This document shows, one piece after another, positions 27,116 to 41,862 of a DNA stretch of 64,000 nucleotides. The notes beneath the pieces are model-generated. The model saw nothing but the letters and a program-made list of their open reading frames with translations, was not told the DNA's origin and did no database searches. The DNA is from Bugula neritina (lineage: Eukaryota; Bryozoa; Gymnolaemata; Cheilostomatida; Bugulidae), in NCBI GenBank assembly GCA_964035545.1, contig OZ037769.1, positions 12,700,633-12,764,632 of the forward strand, written 5' to 3'. The translations under genes and the position numbers were made by a program. Each line of letters starts with the position of its first letter. The stretch's first letter is position 1.

Positions 27116-28139
27116 ACATCAACATTTAATTCAATAAATATTTACTATTGTTGTGGCTATAATGAAAGGTTGCAAGTCTTTGTACAACTTGTAAGTCTAT
27201 GGCATTGCTCCTAGCAGCTGCATGGAGTATCATTTAGTAATGCAATGTTATGTTGTCCTGCAGTAGGATCAATCTTCTTTTCCACATGTACTACACGATA
27301 TTTTATTTAGCACTAGTACATCATGCATATTGTGTCCAATAGTGATGAATTTTGTATAATAAACGGTAACAGCCAGTGGATGATTTGCCTAGGCATGCAC
27401 AGGTAACTCCACCTATTTATATAGCCGGTAATACAAAGAGTTGATGGGCAAAGTGACGTCAATGTAACTTTTGACCTTCACACTGGAGACATCATTATAG
27501 TCAGTAATCTCATGTCTATAAGACTGATAATATGCCATTGTACTGTAGGAGGTGGAGTAGGAGACAACAATTAATCATCTCCTACTGAACATGTTTGATA
27601 AAGCTCAATACTAGTTATAGAAAATCCATTTAAGCCGATGAACAAGATTATCTCATGGAAGATATTTACATTCTATAATCTGAAGTGAAGGATTGTAGCT
27701 TATAGAAAATATTCAAAGTAAGTTAGTAACATGGTCATATATATAAAAATTTCTACTTGCATGTGTGCAAAAATTCATTCACTAGTGCTGAAGTGGTACC
27801 TGCTTTCTACCTTTGTCTCAGTGTCCAGTGTCTCAGGATTTTCGTGCTGTTTAATTCTTCAAATTATAATTTTTTAAATTTACAATTGTTTGAACACCTT
27901 TATTGTTATGCTCAAGCTTGCATAACAAACTGTTTTTTCCAATAAAGTATAGATATAATATATAATGTATGCACTGAAAGTGGTGTGCTAAAACAGCAGC
28001 TTGCTATATATTCACTACCAATGCAGCCATCCTTATAGGCACTGCCTTCCTTCAATAGCAGATGCAATGATATTAAAAAGCTTATAACAAATAATTATAT
28101 ATAAAGCTGATCAACCCCTAAGAATGTCAGCAATCCCTC

Positions 28140-28835
28140 GTGTGACGAGTATGATGTCTGCTTGCAAGCCCTTATGTTCATTTGTATTTTCTGACCGCAA
28201 AGAGGTGAACCCGCTGGACGCGGTAATAAAGCCAGGTTGAGTTGGGAGCAGACTATGTTTGGGGCACCTTTTTTAGCCCTCTCCTCTGATTGAGGTGAAC
28301 AGAGTGGGTCCTAAAAAGGACTGCTCAGTCATAGAGATCAATACCGAACAACCATACTGCTCCCTGTCCTAAGTTGAGTGACTGATAAATCTCTACCTAC
28401 GTGCTGGTTTGTAACTGGAAACTTCCAGGCTTCACTTCCCTGTTTCCGTCGCTACGCCCCAATCGCCGCAGGGCTTGAGGAGGGTTGCAAGCAAAAGCTG
28501 TGCGTGGTATAGAGCATTGTCGCACGAAACGATACTCTGTAAGCTTGGCTAGGCATGTATGAATCCAGTGGCAAGAGAGCCTCGACGACTGGAAAACATG
28601 CCTAGTTGCAGTGAATGGCCGTTGATTCATGGAATTCATTCGCCCTTTCAGTTTCCTGACGAGTGTTCACAGACCCGTTGCATTTGTATAGGGACCACCT
28701 CCCATAGCCTTTGTGTTTATTTGGAACACATCCCGCAAGGCAGCGGGTGTACACTGGTTTAGTCGCCAGCGGCTCGACCATGAACAGGTGGTACTGGATT
28801 ACATGGTAGTCAGTGTTTGAAAGGAGGACAACTTC
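28140..28835. other. GC-rich island, probably an unclassified repeat
   Basis: The base composition is clearly richer in G+C than the surrounding DNA, with many CpGs (for example CGTCGCTACGCCCCAATCGC). It has no terminal inverted repeats that I can see and no long open frame; the two frames of 67-80 codons have no recognisable domain. A 5' untranslated piece of a LINE on the minus strand is one possibility, offered as a guess. It could also be a promoter-type CpG island, but no gene starts next to it. Confidence 0.4.
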
Positions 28836-29805
28836 TCAATTCTATCTAAACTATTGGGCACCTGCATAACAAAGACTGTATTGCAAATTATAATAGCTAT
28901 TAAAGTTTACTAAGCCTGAAATTACACATTAATAACAGCTATTTCTTTAATTTTGCATAGTAGCAAAATTTGCTATTTTATGCTGGTAGTGAAGTATTAG
29001 TACCGCGAAGGTATTGAAAATTCAACTACCTACATTTTAGCAGCTTTAAGCACAGTTAAGAAAAAACTGTAAAAATAAAATATATATTATATATATTATT
29101 TTAAATTTCAACTAGTTTTAAACGAAATTTTGACTATAGGCAAAAAATAACAAAAATGCACTGCTTGTAAGCCAGTTACATTGCTCACACAAACACATGG
29201 GACACCCTGCATGTAAACTTGACAAGTTTTCACATATTATAAACCAAAAAAGCTCCAAATTTGCACTAGTTCAATTTTTGTAGTTATTGGTATTCTATAG
29301 CTACTCATTCATGTCATCATTTCTAGGCTGATTAATGAAGAATTATGGGTCTGCTGTGTTTGGAGTTATGGCATCATAGATTTTATAGTGCTGATGAAAG
29401 CTATGTGATAGAATGCACAAAAGAATACTTAAGGAGTGAACCTGGTAAAGTGGTTTAATATTACAGTAACAGTATAGTAATGTTCTGAAGCATGTATGCA
29501 TAGAACCTGCATAATATATTATATTATATAATACGCACTGTATATATACAATAAGTTGCCTTTAGTCTTGTATATGCAACTTGTATATATAATGCTTATG
29601 ACTCATCACTGACAATAACTTAAATTTTATAGCAGCTGAGCTTACTTTGCAAAGACATTTATTACTTCCATCTTGTTTTTTTATATATGAAGGATTTTCC
29701 GTTTCCTACTTGACTCGTTTCCTTGGCTTAACCAGCTATAAACTTACTAATGTGATGGGACTTTGTTTATTAGAATCTCCCGTTGAGCAGCAAATCATGC
29801 TTACT
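28836..29805. other. Intergenic AT-rich stretch
   Basis: Nothing with coding or RNA signatures is seen. An AT-rich run (29515-29600) precedes the TA microsatellite. Confidence 0.4.
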
Positions 29806-29905
<100 letters not shown>

Positions 29906-30737
29906 TACATAAGTCATCATATGCATGCATGATGTAGAGGAAAACAAAATTAAATCACTTGCATATAATCAGTTGAAGTACGATTTAGAAAAAAATATTT
30001 GCCACTAAAACATTGTATACATATTTGTTGCTACTACTAGTTATATTCAATTATTTTTGCAATAGAAACAATTTTGATACAATATATATTTTTAAAACTT
30101 TACAATTTAGCATTCTAGGTTGGCAAATTGTAATTTAAAGAGATGAGAATTATGTTTAGAAACCGTGCAATGTCTTTATTAATTTTTTTTTCTATAAATA
30201 CATACATTTTTATAGCGATATAATGACATAATACTGCATGGAGTGTTAAATCAAACAGCTCACAATAATAAAAATTGTAGGTATTTGCCTAATGAAATAA
30301 AATTTCTATATCTTATATATTTGTTTATACTAGGGGTGATAAAGAAAAAGTATTATAAGTGAGACATAATATAATGCAGACATTAATAATTTGGCGGAAG
30401 ATTATGCAATACCTATTTTACATAGCTATTTAGGATAATCTCGTCCACTGTAGGAGTCACATTTCCACAAGCCGTCCTCTTATAATCAGATGTGAGTTTT
30501 AATGCTCTGTACATCGCCTGATTGGCTGAATTTCTATTTTGTTCAAACTAAGATTACAAGAATCCTGCTTATTGTGAAGGTTTGGATAATTATTTGTCAC
30601 TTTACCAAAATTCTACAGACTTATGCTCATTATTCAACTCTCTGTAGTACAGATTAAGGAACAATGCTACTAGGGATAAAGAAACCACAAGTTGCCACCA
30701 ATAAAGATTATACTTGATATCATCTCCTGCAGTCTAC

Positions 30738-30837
30738 GTATATAAGGAGTTTGACTGTAAACAACAACCCATTCCACCACTTGATGAATTCTGGTTAGCT
30801 ACAATTCTGCTGCTTTATATACACCAACTATAATACA
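30738..30837 (+). promoter_or_regulatory. TATA box and 5' non-coding exon of the MMP-like gene
   Basis: A TATATAAGG element lies at about 30739-30747. About 30 bases downstream a short AT-poor stretch begins and runs to 30837, where a strong donor (gtaagtatatt) follows. The next acceptor (ctacag, ending at 31392) sits directly before the ATG at 31393. This is a typical small 5' untranslated exon. The transcription start is inferred from the TATA spacing only. Confidence 0.5.
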
Positions 30838-31065
30838 GTAAGTATATTAGACATAGCATATAATGTTTTTGTTTTATAATTGATATAAAAATATTTATAA
30901 AAATACTACATGTTAAAAAAATTAATAAACATTTTTCATTATATAATTTGATTATAATCTATATATATACAACTATAGTCTTGCAGTCATTGTGCATAAG
31001 AAGCTATTAAATGGCTTTTCAAAAATGCTGTTATAAGATAAGCTAGTTCTAATATGTAACAAGTT

Positions 31066-31111
31066 ACTAAAATTACGACAGTTAGCTGCAGCTAACTGTC
31101 GTAATTTTAGT
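31066..31111. repeat. Perfect 46-bp palindrome
   Basis: ACTAAAATTACGACAGTTAG followed by CTG, then the exact inverse complement with no spacer (centre CTG|CAG at 31088/31089). It lies in the 5' intron of the MMP-like gene, about 280 bases upstream of its ATG. It could form a hairpin or cruciform and may be a relic of a tiny inverted-repeat element. Confidence 0.9.
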
Positions 31112-31392
31112 CAAATTATGACTGATTCAGTTTGTTAAATACGCACATGTCATTTTTTAACTGCATGAGATAAACATTGAGGTAAATTCATGCAAATTGT
31201 TACAATGAAATTATAGACTGATATTGGATAATATTATATAATAAACACTCTAGCTTATTTTTGTACTATAACTACTACAAGAAGTATTGCTTTATAATGC
31301 TAGTTATAGTATGCTTCAAGATTAGCATCAACATATTGTCAGTACAATGAAATTACTATTTACTAATTAGTAAATTTAAACATTACCTACAG

Positions 31393-34153
31393 ATGGCCAA
31401 GCTGTGTAGAGCATCAGTTTTCCTGCTAATTGGAGTCACAGTGGGGCTATCTGGAGTTTTCTCCTCGCCACTGGAAATTTCTGCTGCTGGGGTAAGCACA
31501 GTCATTTAATTCACAGTAAGCGCAATAGTCTAGAGTTCAGTGGTTACATTAATAATAATTGGCTGAATAGAGTTTTTGGAGTTGTCTTCTTTTATTGTAG
31601 CTTTGTAACAGAAGATAATATTTTACAAGAATTATTACAAGGCCTTCTAAAGACTGCTCAAATATGCTGATCTAGCTATTAAAATAGTATTTTTAGTGTA
31701 TTGAAATAACATGAAAACAACTTTAGTATAGATTTATAACTTATATTGTTATTATAGTTCTCATTACATATTATTATTTCTAATTTGAAAAAAAATGCAA
31801 ATATTCTTTTAAACAGCCTAAATAAAACATAATCTATTTTAGGAAACTTCGATGTTGGCTGGGCATCGGATGGAAAAAAGATGGGTCAGATTTGGAAGTC
31901 AAATATGGAAGCACATGCCCGTCACAATAAACTTTAAAGAATATTTAGCAGTTTTCTCCCCCTGGCAGCAGCTTAAAGTACTCCATGAATGCACTAAGGT
32001 ATTGTAGACTTATAAGTCTTATATATTTTCAACAAACCTTTGTTATAAGCAGCTAAGTGGGTCACCCTGACATATAACTGCAGCAAAAATGGGTCTTGGC
32101 CAACATAAAGGACAAAAACACAGCAAGCATCCCCTATACAGTGTCAGAGTTATGCTGCTATAATAGTATTTATATGTTTGTTGTATTATAGCGCATTGTC
32201 AAGACACACAGTCTATTATTTTGATGTTTTTTGCTATCTTTCACTTTTACAGGATTAAAACAATTGAGATTTTCTTATTAATTTTGCTTTAAAAGTATTG
32301 AAAACATTGAAAAATACTTTCTTTTAAATGGAAAGCCGAAGCGTGTTATGCCTGTTTTATAAAATTTGATGAACCAGGGGTGCAATCTCAAAAAAAAGTA
32401 TTTTTTTTAAATAGATATTTAAAGAATATATAAAATGTATGTAAAAATATTTCATTTGGAATCAGAATGAGGTGTTGAGTGATACAAATATAAATACAAA
32501 GTTACAGATTGCTTTTTATTATATCAACAATCATTAGCTAAAAATTTGTTAAATGTATAAATGCATTTGGTATAATGTCCATGTACAATGAAAAGTTTTG
32601 ACGTTTTAGTTTTGCAATTACTTGCTTGGCTGTTTGTCAAAACGCTACTAATTGTTTAGTATGTTTGATTGTTTACTGTCAATAATTATGCTGCATGGAC
32701 TGTTGTAGAGTTTCACCATTGAAGGCAAGCTGTGGTTTAAAATCTTGCAAAGTGATGTTAAAGCAGATATCTCCATATACTTTGAACACTTTGATGGACG
32801 CAGGAGATACGGCATGTATGGCAGTGGTATGGAGCCTCAACCTGGAAAAACCTCCTGGGTTCGCCTTGAAAAAGAAGAAAACTGGAAGTTAAGAAAGTCA
32901 TCAAAACCAACAGGACAGCAAGGTAGAGACATGTTTTATCTACTGTGCCCATTAATGTATTTATATATTTTCTCCATATGTTAAAAGCCCTCATACACAT
33001 TAATTAAAAATTAACCAGAAAAGTTGACATGTTTTTCTACTACACTGAGAAGTGAATATACATACCTGAGTGTCATATAAGAATTAATATAATAGAATAT
33101 AATATGCTGAGTAGGCCTATAATTATTGTATATTATAGTTGAGAAAATATGCTCCAAATAGCTCCACATGTAGAAAATTATTTTAATTGTGATTTTGAAA
33201 CAATAACAATCTTATACTTATAAATAACTGAGTTTTTCAATAAAATAGGTTTTAGGAAAAGTGAAAATATGTATTTGTGCATTTGAAATAACATTAGAAA
33301 TTCTAACAAGCGCATTGTTTATATTTTTTGCGTATACTGACAGTTTTTGACGGACTATACAAAGTTAAATCAAGAATTATACACCAAGCTAAATGCATTA
33401 TAGTTACCCTATAGAGTTGTCTTCTTTTATTACATGTTACTTTACTAAATACTGCACTATATATATACTCATGCAGGTAAACCAGTGTCATTCAAATTTA
33501 CCCTGTGCCACGAAATAGGCCATGCACTGGGACTAGACCATGTTAAAGACAGAAACAGCATTATGTATGCTTTCAATGAAGATCAAAATGACGATAAAAT
33601 TGATGAAGACACTCGTACTGGTTTGCAAAAACTGTATGGAGCTCAAAATCCTATTGTAAGTTTAAACTTTATGACTGAAAATGTATTATACTGTTTAGTT
33701 AAGCTTGATTACAAAACCATATAAAATAAGTTACGGTAAATGTGTCACAAAAACAATCTAACACGGTCGCATAATGTTGGCTCGCTGTTGATGCCTATTA
33801 ATGAGTGTGTATAGATGTATAAGTGTGTGAGTGTGTGAGTGTGTGAGTGTGTGAGTGTGTGAGTGTGTGAGTGTGTGTATGAGTGTATGAGTGTGTGAGT
33901 GTGTGTGTGAGTGTGTGTGTGAGTGTGTGAGTGTGTAAGTGTGTGAGTGTGTGAGTGTGTGAGTGTGTGAGTGTGTGTGTGAGTGTGTGAGTGTGTGTGT
34001 GTGAGTGTGTGTGGGTGTGCGTTTGCTTCCGTATTTGTGTTTGTATTGTACTCAAAAGCAGTTGAATAAGACATTATCACTCAGTTTTCTTGTAAAATCT
34101 AATTATTATGAGGTTGATTGTAAATTATCTGCGTTTTTTAGATTCGTGGATAG
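31393..34153 (+). CDS. Secreted MMP-like metzincin, 219 aa, no prodomain
   Basis: Coding exons 31393-31491, 31843-31998, 32709-32922, 33477-33655 and 34142-34153 join in frame to 660 nt. Residues 1-24 are a signal peptide (MAKLCRASVFLLIGVTVGLS). Residues 52-80 (RMEKRWVRFGSQIWKHMPVT) match the start of a matrix-metalloproteinase catalytic domain, and exon 3 aligns with its central sheet (DVKADISIYF, EENWKL). Residues 168-178 are HEIGHALGLDH, the HExxHxxGxxH zinc site with Glu169 as general base, followed by the Met-turn SIMY (184-187). The enzyme should cleave extracellular proteins. Odd points: no propeptide or cysteine switch between signal and catalytic domain, no hemopexin domain (the protein stops four residues after LYGAQN), and loss of most His/Asp ligands of the structural zinc. 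It could be an atypical active protease or a decayed one. Confidence 0.82.
33808..34016. repeat. (GTGTGA)n microsatellite in the last MMP-like intron
   Basis: About 200 bases of GTGTGA hexamers with GTGT variants. The Thr-His and Ser-His rich open frames across it on the minus strand are repeat artefacts. Confidence 0.97.
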
Positions 34154-34173
34154 ATCCATTCAACTGAAGGAAA

Positions 34174-34179
34174 AATAAA
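34174..34179 (+). terminator. AATAAA polyadenylation signal of the MMP-like gene
   Basis: A canonical AATAAA lies 21 bases after the stop codon at 34151-34153. Confidence 0.6.
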
Positions 34180-34585
34180 TCTACCAGGAAAATAATTTGA
34201 AACACTTGCATTCTAACATACTTCATATTTTCCTATATAAATTGGCAAAAGTATACAATCAATCAAATATTTTTTTATATTTTACAATATAAACTTGTAA
34301 ATGCATGTCTATAAAGCAGTTCAAGTAGATACATGTTTGTTAGTTTTCTGTTTACACAAAACTGTATAAAACTTATTGTGATGTTATATATACTAATTAA
34401 TTATGTCAATTATATTAATTAATAAAGTATTATTTGGTTCATAATATAAATTTAGTATATGATACTATAATAATACTGTCATACTGTCAATACAAATTGA
34501 TGATGAATATGTCTCATTCATTTAATAAACTGCATTTATGCTGCATAATATTATTTTGATATCAAGTTAGTATCCTATATATTGT

Positions 34586-36775
<2,190 letters not shown>

Positions 36776-37440
36776 CTTACATAAGCTGAAAATAAAGCTT
36801 TTCCCAACTGCACTATAGCTTTTTCACATATATATCACCTTAGCTATGCCAGCTATATTATGCTTTTCCACATTCATTATTGCTAATACACAACAGCTAA
36901 CCTTTTTTACTACTATAAAAACCCAGCATTTTTCACTTATCCACACTTGCTCTCACACTTGTAACTTGCAGCTTATACTTATGATATAACCTTTTTTTTC
37001 ACAATGCTATTTTCTTTCAGTCTGCGACGATAAATATTTATTCCCATGCACATAAAACACAAAACTTTTGTTCTCCCTATGTTAATCTTGCACATTATTT
37101 TGGGAGTGTAAGAACAGCTCAGTTTTGAAGTATTTTTATTGAAGATTGTTTAGGGGATGCTTTGGGTGAAACACTTTGGCTATTATGTTGAGGAATTGTC
37201 TTCCTATGTTGGTTGCCACCTGTTTGCTGTTATAGGGTGGATTGAACCATATAATGTTCCTCTTTTAGGTTTTTTACAGTTTGTTATAGTTGCTTCCCAT
37301 ATTGTAATGTAAAATTATACCCACTGTTTTCAGGGCATTCTGATAAATGTGCTTCACTATTCAAGCTTTCTTTGTTAGATATGGGAGTATGGAATGTCTT
37401 TTGTTGATGGATTTTAGAATGTTTTTAATGATGGATGGAG

Positions 37441-37620
<180 letters not shown>

Positions 37621-37699
37621 TATGAAGAACACACTCAAAAATGCACCCATGCATTATACACGAATGTACACAAGGAACCTAAAATAGTAATGACTTAAA

Positions 37700-38682
37700 A
37701 CATTATATTTTAAAGTTTAAAGTGATCTAAACAAAAATGGTTGACTTTAATCATTAAGTGCTGCCACTGCTAAAAGGCCAGGCTACATTCGTTACATTTG
37801 CTGCCAGTAATAGCCCTATATTCATTATTGTAGTCTTTGTATTTGATTATGTTTGTCTCACAAATTAATTATATGTTTCAAGTGGTCTTCTGTAACTTAT
37901 GGTAACTCATCAGCAATATAGAGCAGGCACCTATTTTAGTAGACAACCTCAAGTTTTTGAAATGAAACGCACAAACTGCAGTTTAAGAATTTGCATGCAC
38001 CTGTGTGAGGAATTACTATTTATAGGTACATATCTAATATAAAAAATATTGTATTTAATGTTATCCATTTGTATGCAGTTGTTTTTGTTAAACATTGCAT
38101 GATAAAATAGTGGATTATTTAGGCAAACAGTGCATATATTATTGTAACTTGTGTGGTAAATTAGTTTGTATGCTTAATCTATTCATTTATAATTATCATA
38201 ACTATTAGTGATTTTAATTTTAAACTATACTTAAACTAAATGTTGTTGTAAGAAACAGAAAAGATTTTTAAAATTTTGCTTTGATTATGGTGTACAAAGT
38301 AGCAATTAATTTTCAACTAAACACGTAAATTGTTTTTATGGAAGTTACAAGCATGTATTTTAGGACTATAAGGTAACAAAGGTTTTTTGCAAGGTCACAA
38401 TTTTTAAAAATTCTGATGATGATGATTATTATTTTAAAGCAATGATATGAAATACCAAGTGCATGCAAGCAAAACGGGGAAAAAATAATAAAACCATACA
38501 TGTCATGACTATTAAACTAACAAAATAGTTTTTAAATAAATTTTATGACTTTATGGCTTTGCTAAATATCTGGTAAAAAGATTACATCACTCTTGTAACT
38601 ATTTCGGTAGTGTTTATCATTTATATGGGTTTGATATAAACTTGTTTGTTTGTGGTTTCCTTGGCTGAGGCTACCTCCATAA
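37700..38682. other. Intergenic AT-rich stretch, 3' flank of deaminase-like gene A
   Basis: No coding exon seen. It should include the 3' UTR of the minus-strand gene ending at 38683; no canonical AATAAA is obvious within the first 150 bases after that stop codon. Confidence 0.4.
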
Positions 38683-41162
38683 CTATATTTTCTTGCTTGA
38701 GGGTGGTAGAGTTTGCTTAACTTTTTTTTGCCACTTTACACTCCGCCCGCCATTCTGACTGCTAGGCTGCCATCGAGGCTTTACTTGAGGAGCAGTTCTC
38801 TTTGGCCCTCCACTGTTTCTGTAACCATTTTTGTGACTGGCATAAGGAATTACCTTTCTTGGTGGACCTCCTCGACGAGATTTGTAAACTCTGTTTCCAC
38901 TATTGGATACTCGAGGAGTTGGTTGACAATTCTGGTTTTTCAATACAGGACTGTTGTCTCCAAATACCTGAATTACTTTATCAACACTTTTTCTGCAAAT
39001 AGTTTGATTATTAAGCGAGCTATATTGAGGCGTTTCCAATCTTGCTTCACCTTTGTCACCATTAAAAAGAATGTAATAATTGTTTGGGAATTTCTGGCAT
39101 GTTTCCTTTTTTATTCCATCTAGCCTGATAGCATCAGCAAACTCCTTACAAGCTTTGGCAATGACTTTCCTACGTGTATTGCCTTCAACTTTTGGCTTAA
39201 CTTTGTTGTACAGCACATCAGGCGACTCTCCTCTTTCTAATTCTCTATTATAAAATGTCTTGTAAAGATAATACTTGACAACATCAAACTCCACCGCTGC
39301 TTTTTTTCTATCGTTGGCATGTTCTGGAAATAGTAAACTGTTTCGAGCAAGGCAGTCGATGAATAATTGTGCTGCAGAGTATTTATCATTGTCTTTTTTA
39401 GTGACACGAGGTCTTGAAAATTGTATGGCAATGGGGTTTTTAAAGAAATGATGTTTAGAAAAGTGCAAACGCGAGCCAGCTAAGTTTAGCCTGTCAGAGC
39501 TCTCATCATATCTGTAACATGGAATTCCAGCCATTTCCAGATACAACTCAGATACAGGAACTACCGTCTTCTTACCTTTATGCTCCTCTTCATACATTAC
39601 AATGAATCTGTTGTTATTTTTATTGTTTCTGGCCACAAAGTTAGCCATTTCACCAGCACACTCTACATATATTGAGTCTCCATATTTAGGCTTTTGGTTC
39701 TGGGAACACGGAATATAAGTAGAATAAATCAGAATAACTTTCCCTTTGTTAGCCGGGTTTTTCATCAGATTATTTGGAACTTTTTTGTTGGTTTTAGTGT
39801 CTATAATGGTTTCATCATCTCTGTACAGCATCTGTATCTCTGTGTGCACTTCTAACTGAGGTTTTAGCAAAGCATCAATTCTTGTTCTTGTTGGCAGCTC
39901 ACATATTTTATTTAAACATCTCGGTGAACAGTTTGTTGCGTCACCTTTTACGTAATTTTTATAAAGATTGGTTTTAGGGTCAACATTATATTTCAATTTA
40001 AGTCTTCCGTGTGAATCTCTTTCAACATCTAAGGGAGTTGCCAGTACCCATTGATTAATTTTTCCAGTAGCGACCTGGTCTTTAAATGTTTTGAAGTGTT
40101 TAAAAGCTGTTTTGAGTTGGTTCTTAACCAAAGGCGTGTCCAGCTGGGCAAAAAGCTGATTAACTCGATCGGCATGTGTTTCCAGCCTAGCTGGAGCAGA
40201 ATTTGGTTTGGGTGGTTTTGGCTTTGGAAGACCAGGATTTTTCAGTGGTTTTATGATTGGTTTGACATCTTGATGATTTACTACTGAGACATGGGGAGAC
40301 TTCTGTGGATCTGAAAGATGGGGAGAGTGATGTGGATTATTATGGGATTCAGGATGAGGAACTCCCTTCTGCTTTATGTTGGAGTGAACTGGCATAGAAT
40401 TTGGTTTTTCTTTGCCTGCCTGGCTTGAATAAACTTCCAAGACTATGAGTAAACATATTACCTGAAACAGAAAAAAAGAACCTACACTTTATAGTAAGCT
40501 AATATTTTGACTAATTTGGCAGAACCCAGATATAGATGTATATACGTAGATAAAAGTTACAATTGCTTTTGAGGAATAGGGTCACTACCTTAGTATGCAT
40601 CAGCAAATTATGACCTCAGAACTTCTAAACATTTACTACACGGGTAAATTTATGTATTGATTCTATTTATGCGTAGCAAAAAAAACTGAGAGGGCGGTCT
40701 GCAACATTTAAGTGAACTGTCATTGTCATATAAGCTAGATAAATACATACTGATCGTAATGGAAAAGTCAACGGTTTTCATATCTCAATTTATGAAAAAA
40801 TTAAAAGAAAACTTAAGAGAATAAAGCAAAAGTCGAAAAAACCTTAATTATTCAGTTGTATTTGTTAAAATTTCATTAATTTAGGATTGTTGAAATGATT
40901 TCCCTTAAAGAACATAATAAAATGAAATAGCTGGAAACTTTAAAAATGCTGTTATGAAAATATCTGCTGTTTCAATAAAAAATACAGTCGACAAAGATTT
41001 TAGATATTTCAACAGCTGCCTAATATATTATAGAGGTATAAACACTTCACCTAAGAAGAATTTATATTGAAGTGCTAATACTTACGCCCATTAACATGTT
41101 GAAATATAAACTTATACTGCAAAACAAAATAATATACTTACAGAAAATTTCTTGGCTGCCAT
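38683..41162 (-). CDS. Secreted deaminase-like protein, copy A (599 aa, 2 exons)
   Basis: Exon 1 (41162-41142) encodes only MAAKKFS and ends at gtaagta. Exon 2 (40461-38683) opens at tttcag with VICLLIVLEVYSSQAGKEKP, so the join creates a signal peptide (about residues 1-22). Residues 35-100 are Pro/His/Lys-rich and probably unstructured. The core has HTE at 213-215 (a zinc-binding His and proton-shuttling Glu pattern), then VILIYSTYIPCSQNQ with Pro258-Cys259, then Cys275 in YVECAGEMANF, and the strand RFIVMYEEE. This is the HxE...PC...C layout and order of the cytidine-deaminase fold, with an unusually long 16-residue gap between PC and the last Cys. The last ~100 residues are strongly basic (SRRGGPPRK, KWQKKVKQ). 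Family members deaminate cytosine or adenine in nucleic acids or nucleosides; secretion and motif pattern recall metazoan SNADs. Deaminase identity and substrate are inference. A divergent, frameshifted partner lies at 57.7-60.1 kb. Confidence 0.75.
41142..41162 (-). CDS. 21-nt first coding exon of deaminase-like gene A
   Basis: ATGGCAGCCAAGAAATTTTC then T before the gtaagta donor. The matching exon in copy B is 57671-57691, which supports it as real. Without this exon the hydrophobic signal would lack a start Met. Confidence 0.75.
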
Positions 41163-41649
41163 TTTGAGCTTCAGAAAGCAAGCACCACAAATTGAAAGTG
41201 TAGTGCATGTTGGTACAATAATTCCATTTCTTTAAATAGTAAATTTTTGGATGTGGAATTATTATGCGTAGCATTTTGCATCTCAAAACTGAAGCACTGC
41301 AAGCGTTTGTTTTGTTTTGTTAAATTGTTATGCTCACAGCAATGCTATAATAATTTCTCATAAACTTACATAAGTTTGAACAAGCTGAATATACCCTTAT
41401 TTTTATGAAAAATGCTTATTTCAAGCTGTTTTAAAATGCATGCAGTTATTGGTTTATAGATTACAACGTTTAATATAATTATGCCTAGCTTTTTCATGAA
41501 TTTATAAATTTAAAAAAAAACACATTAACAAAGCTCTAAAATGTTAGATTAGTCATTTTTGATATATTTTATACTCTTAAAGCAGTCATAAGATAGGGGC
41601 TGATGCCATTTTAATAAAGACTCAACCAATTGCTTATAATCACCATCCT

Positions 41650-41862
41650 TGTGAGAAAACCTCTGGTAGAAAGGGTTTTCGTTAAATCGGGCTAAGGACT
41701 TATTCATATGTGACACGTACAGGAGCAATTAAATGACTGGATGCTCTTCCTAACATCACTAATGGCTTTTGTTGGGCTTAAACCCATGCATGACTTTGTG
41801 CTTATATACGTACTTGGCTAATGCTTCAAATCCTAGACCATGACTGCTCCCTCTAATGCTAT
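41650..41862 (-). repeat. tRNA-derived SINE, family A (copy 2)
   Basis: On the minus strand the head carries a degraded A box and CATGGGTTTAAGCCC as B-box region, followed by GAGCATCCAGTCATTTAATT. A matching copy sits at the equivalent place in the right arm (56982-57180), so it was inserted before the duplication. Confidence 0.75.

Noticed and set aside
33745-34080. Thr/His/Ser-rich minus-strand frames of 85-111 codons
   Set aside because: Artefact of the GTGTGA repeat in the last MMP-like intron.
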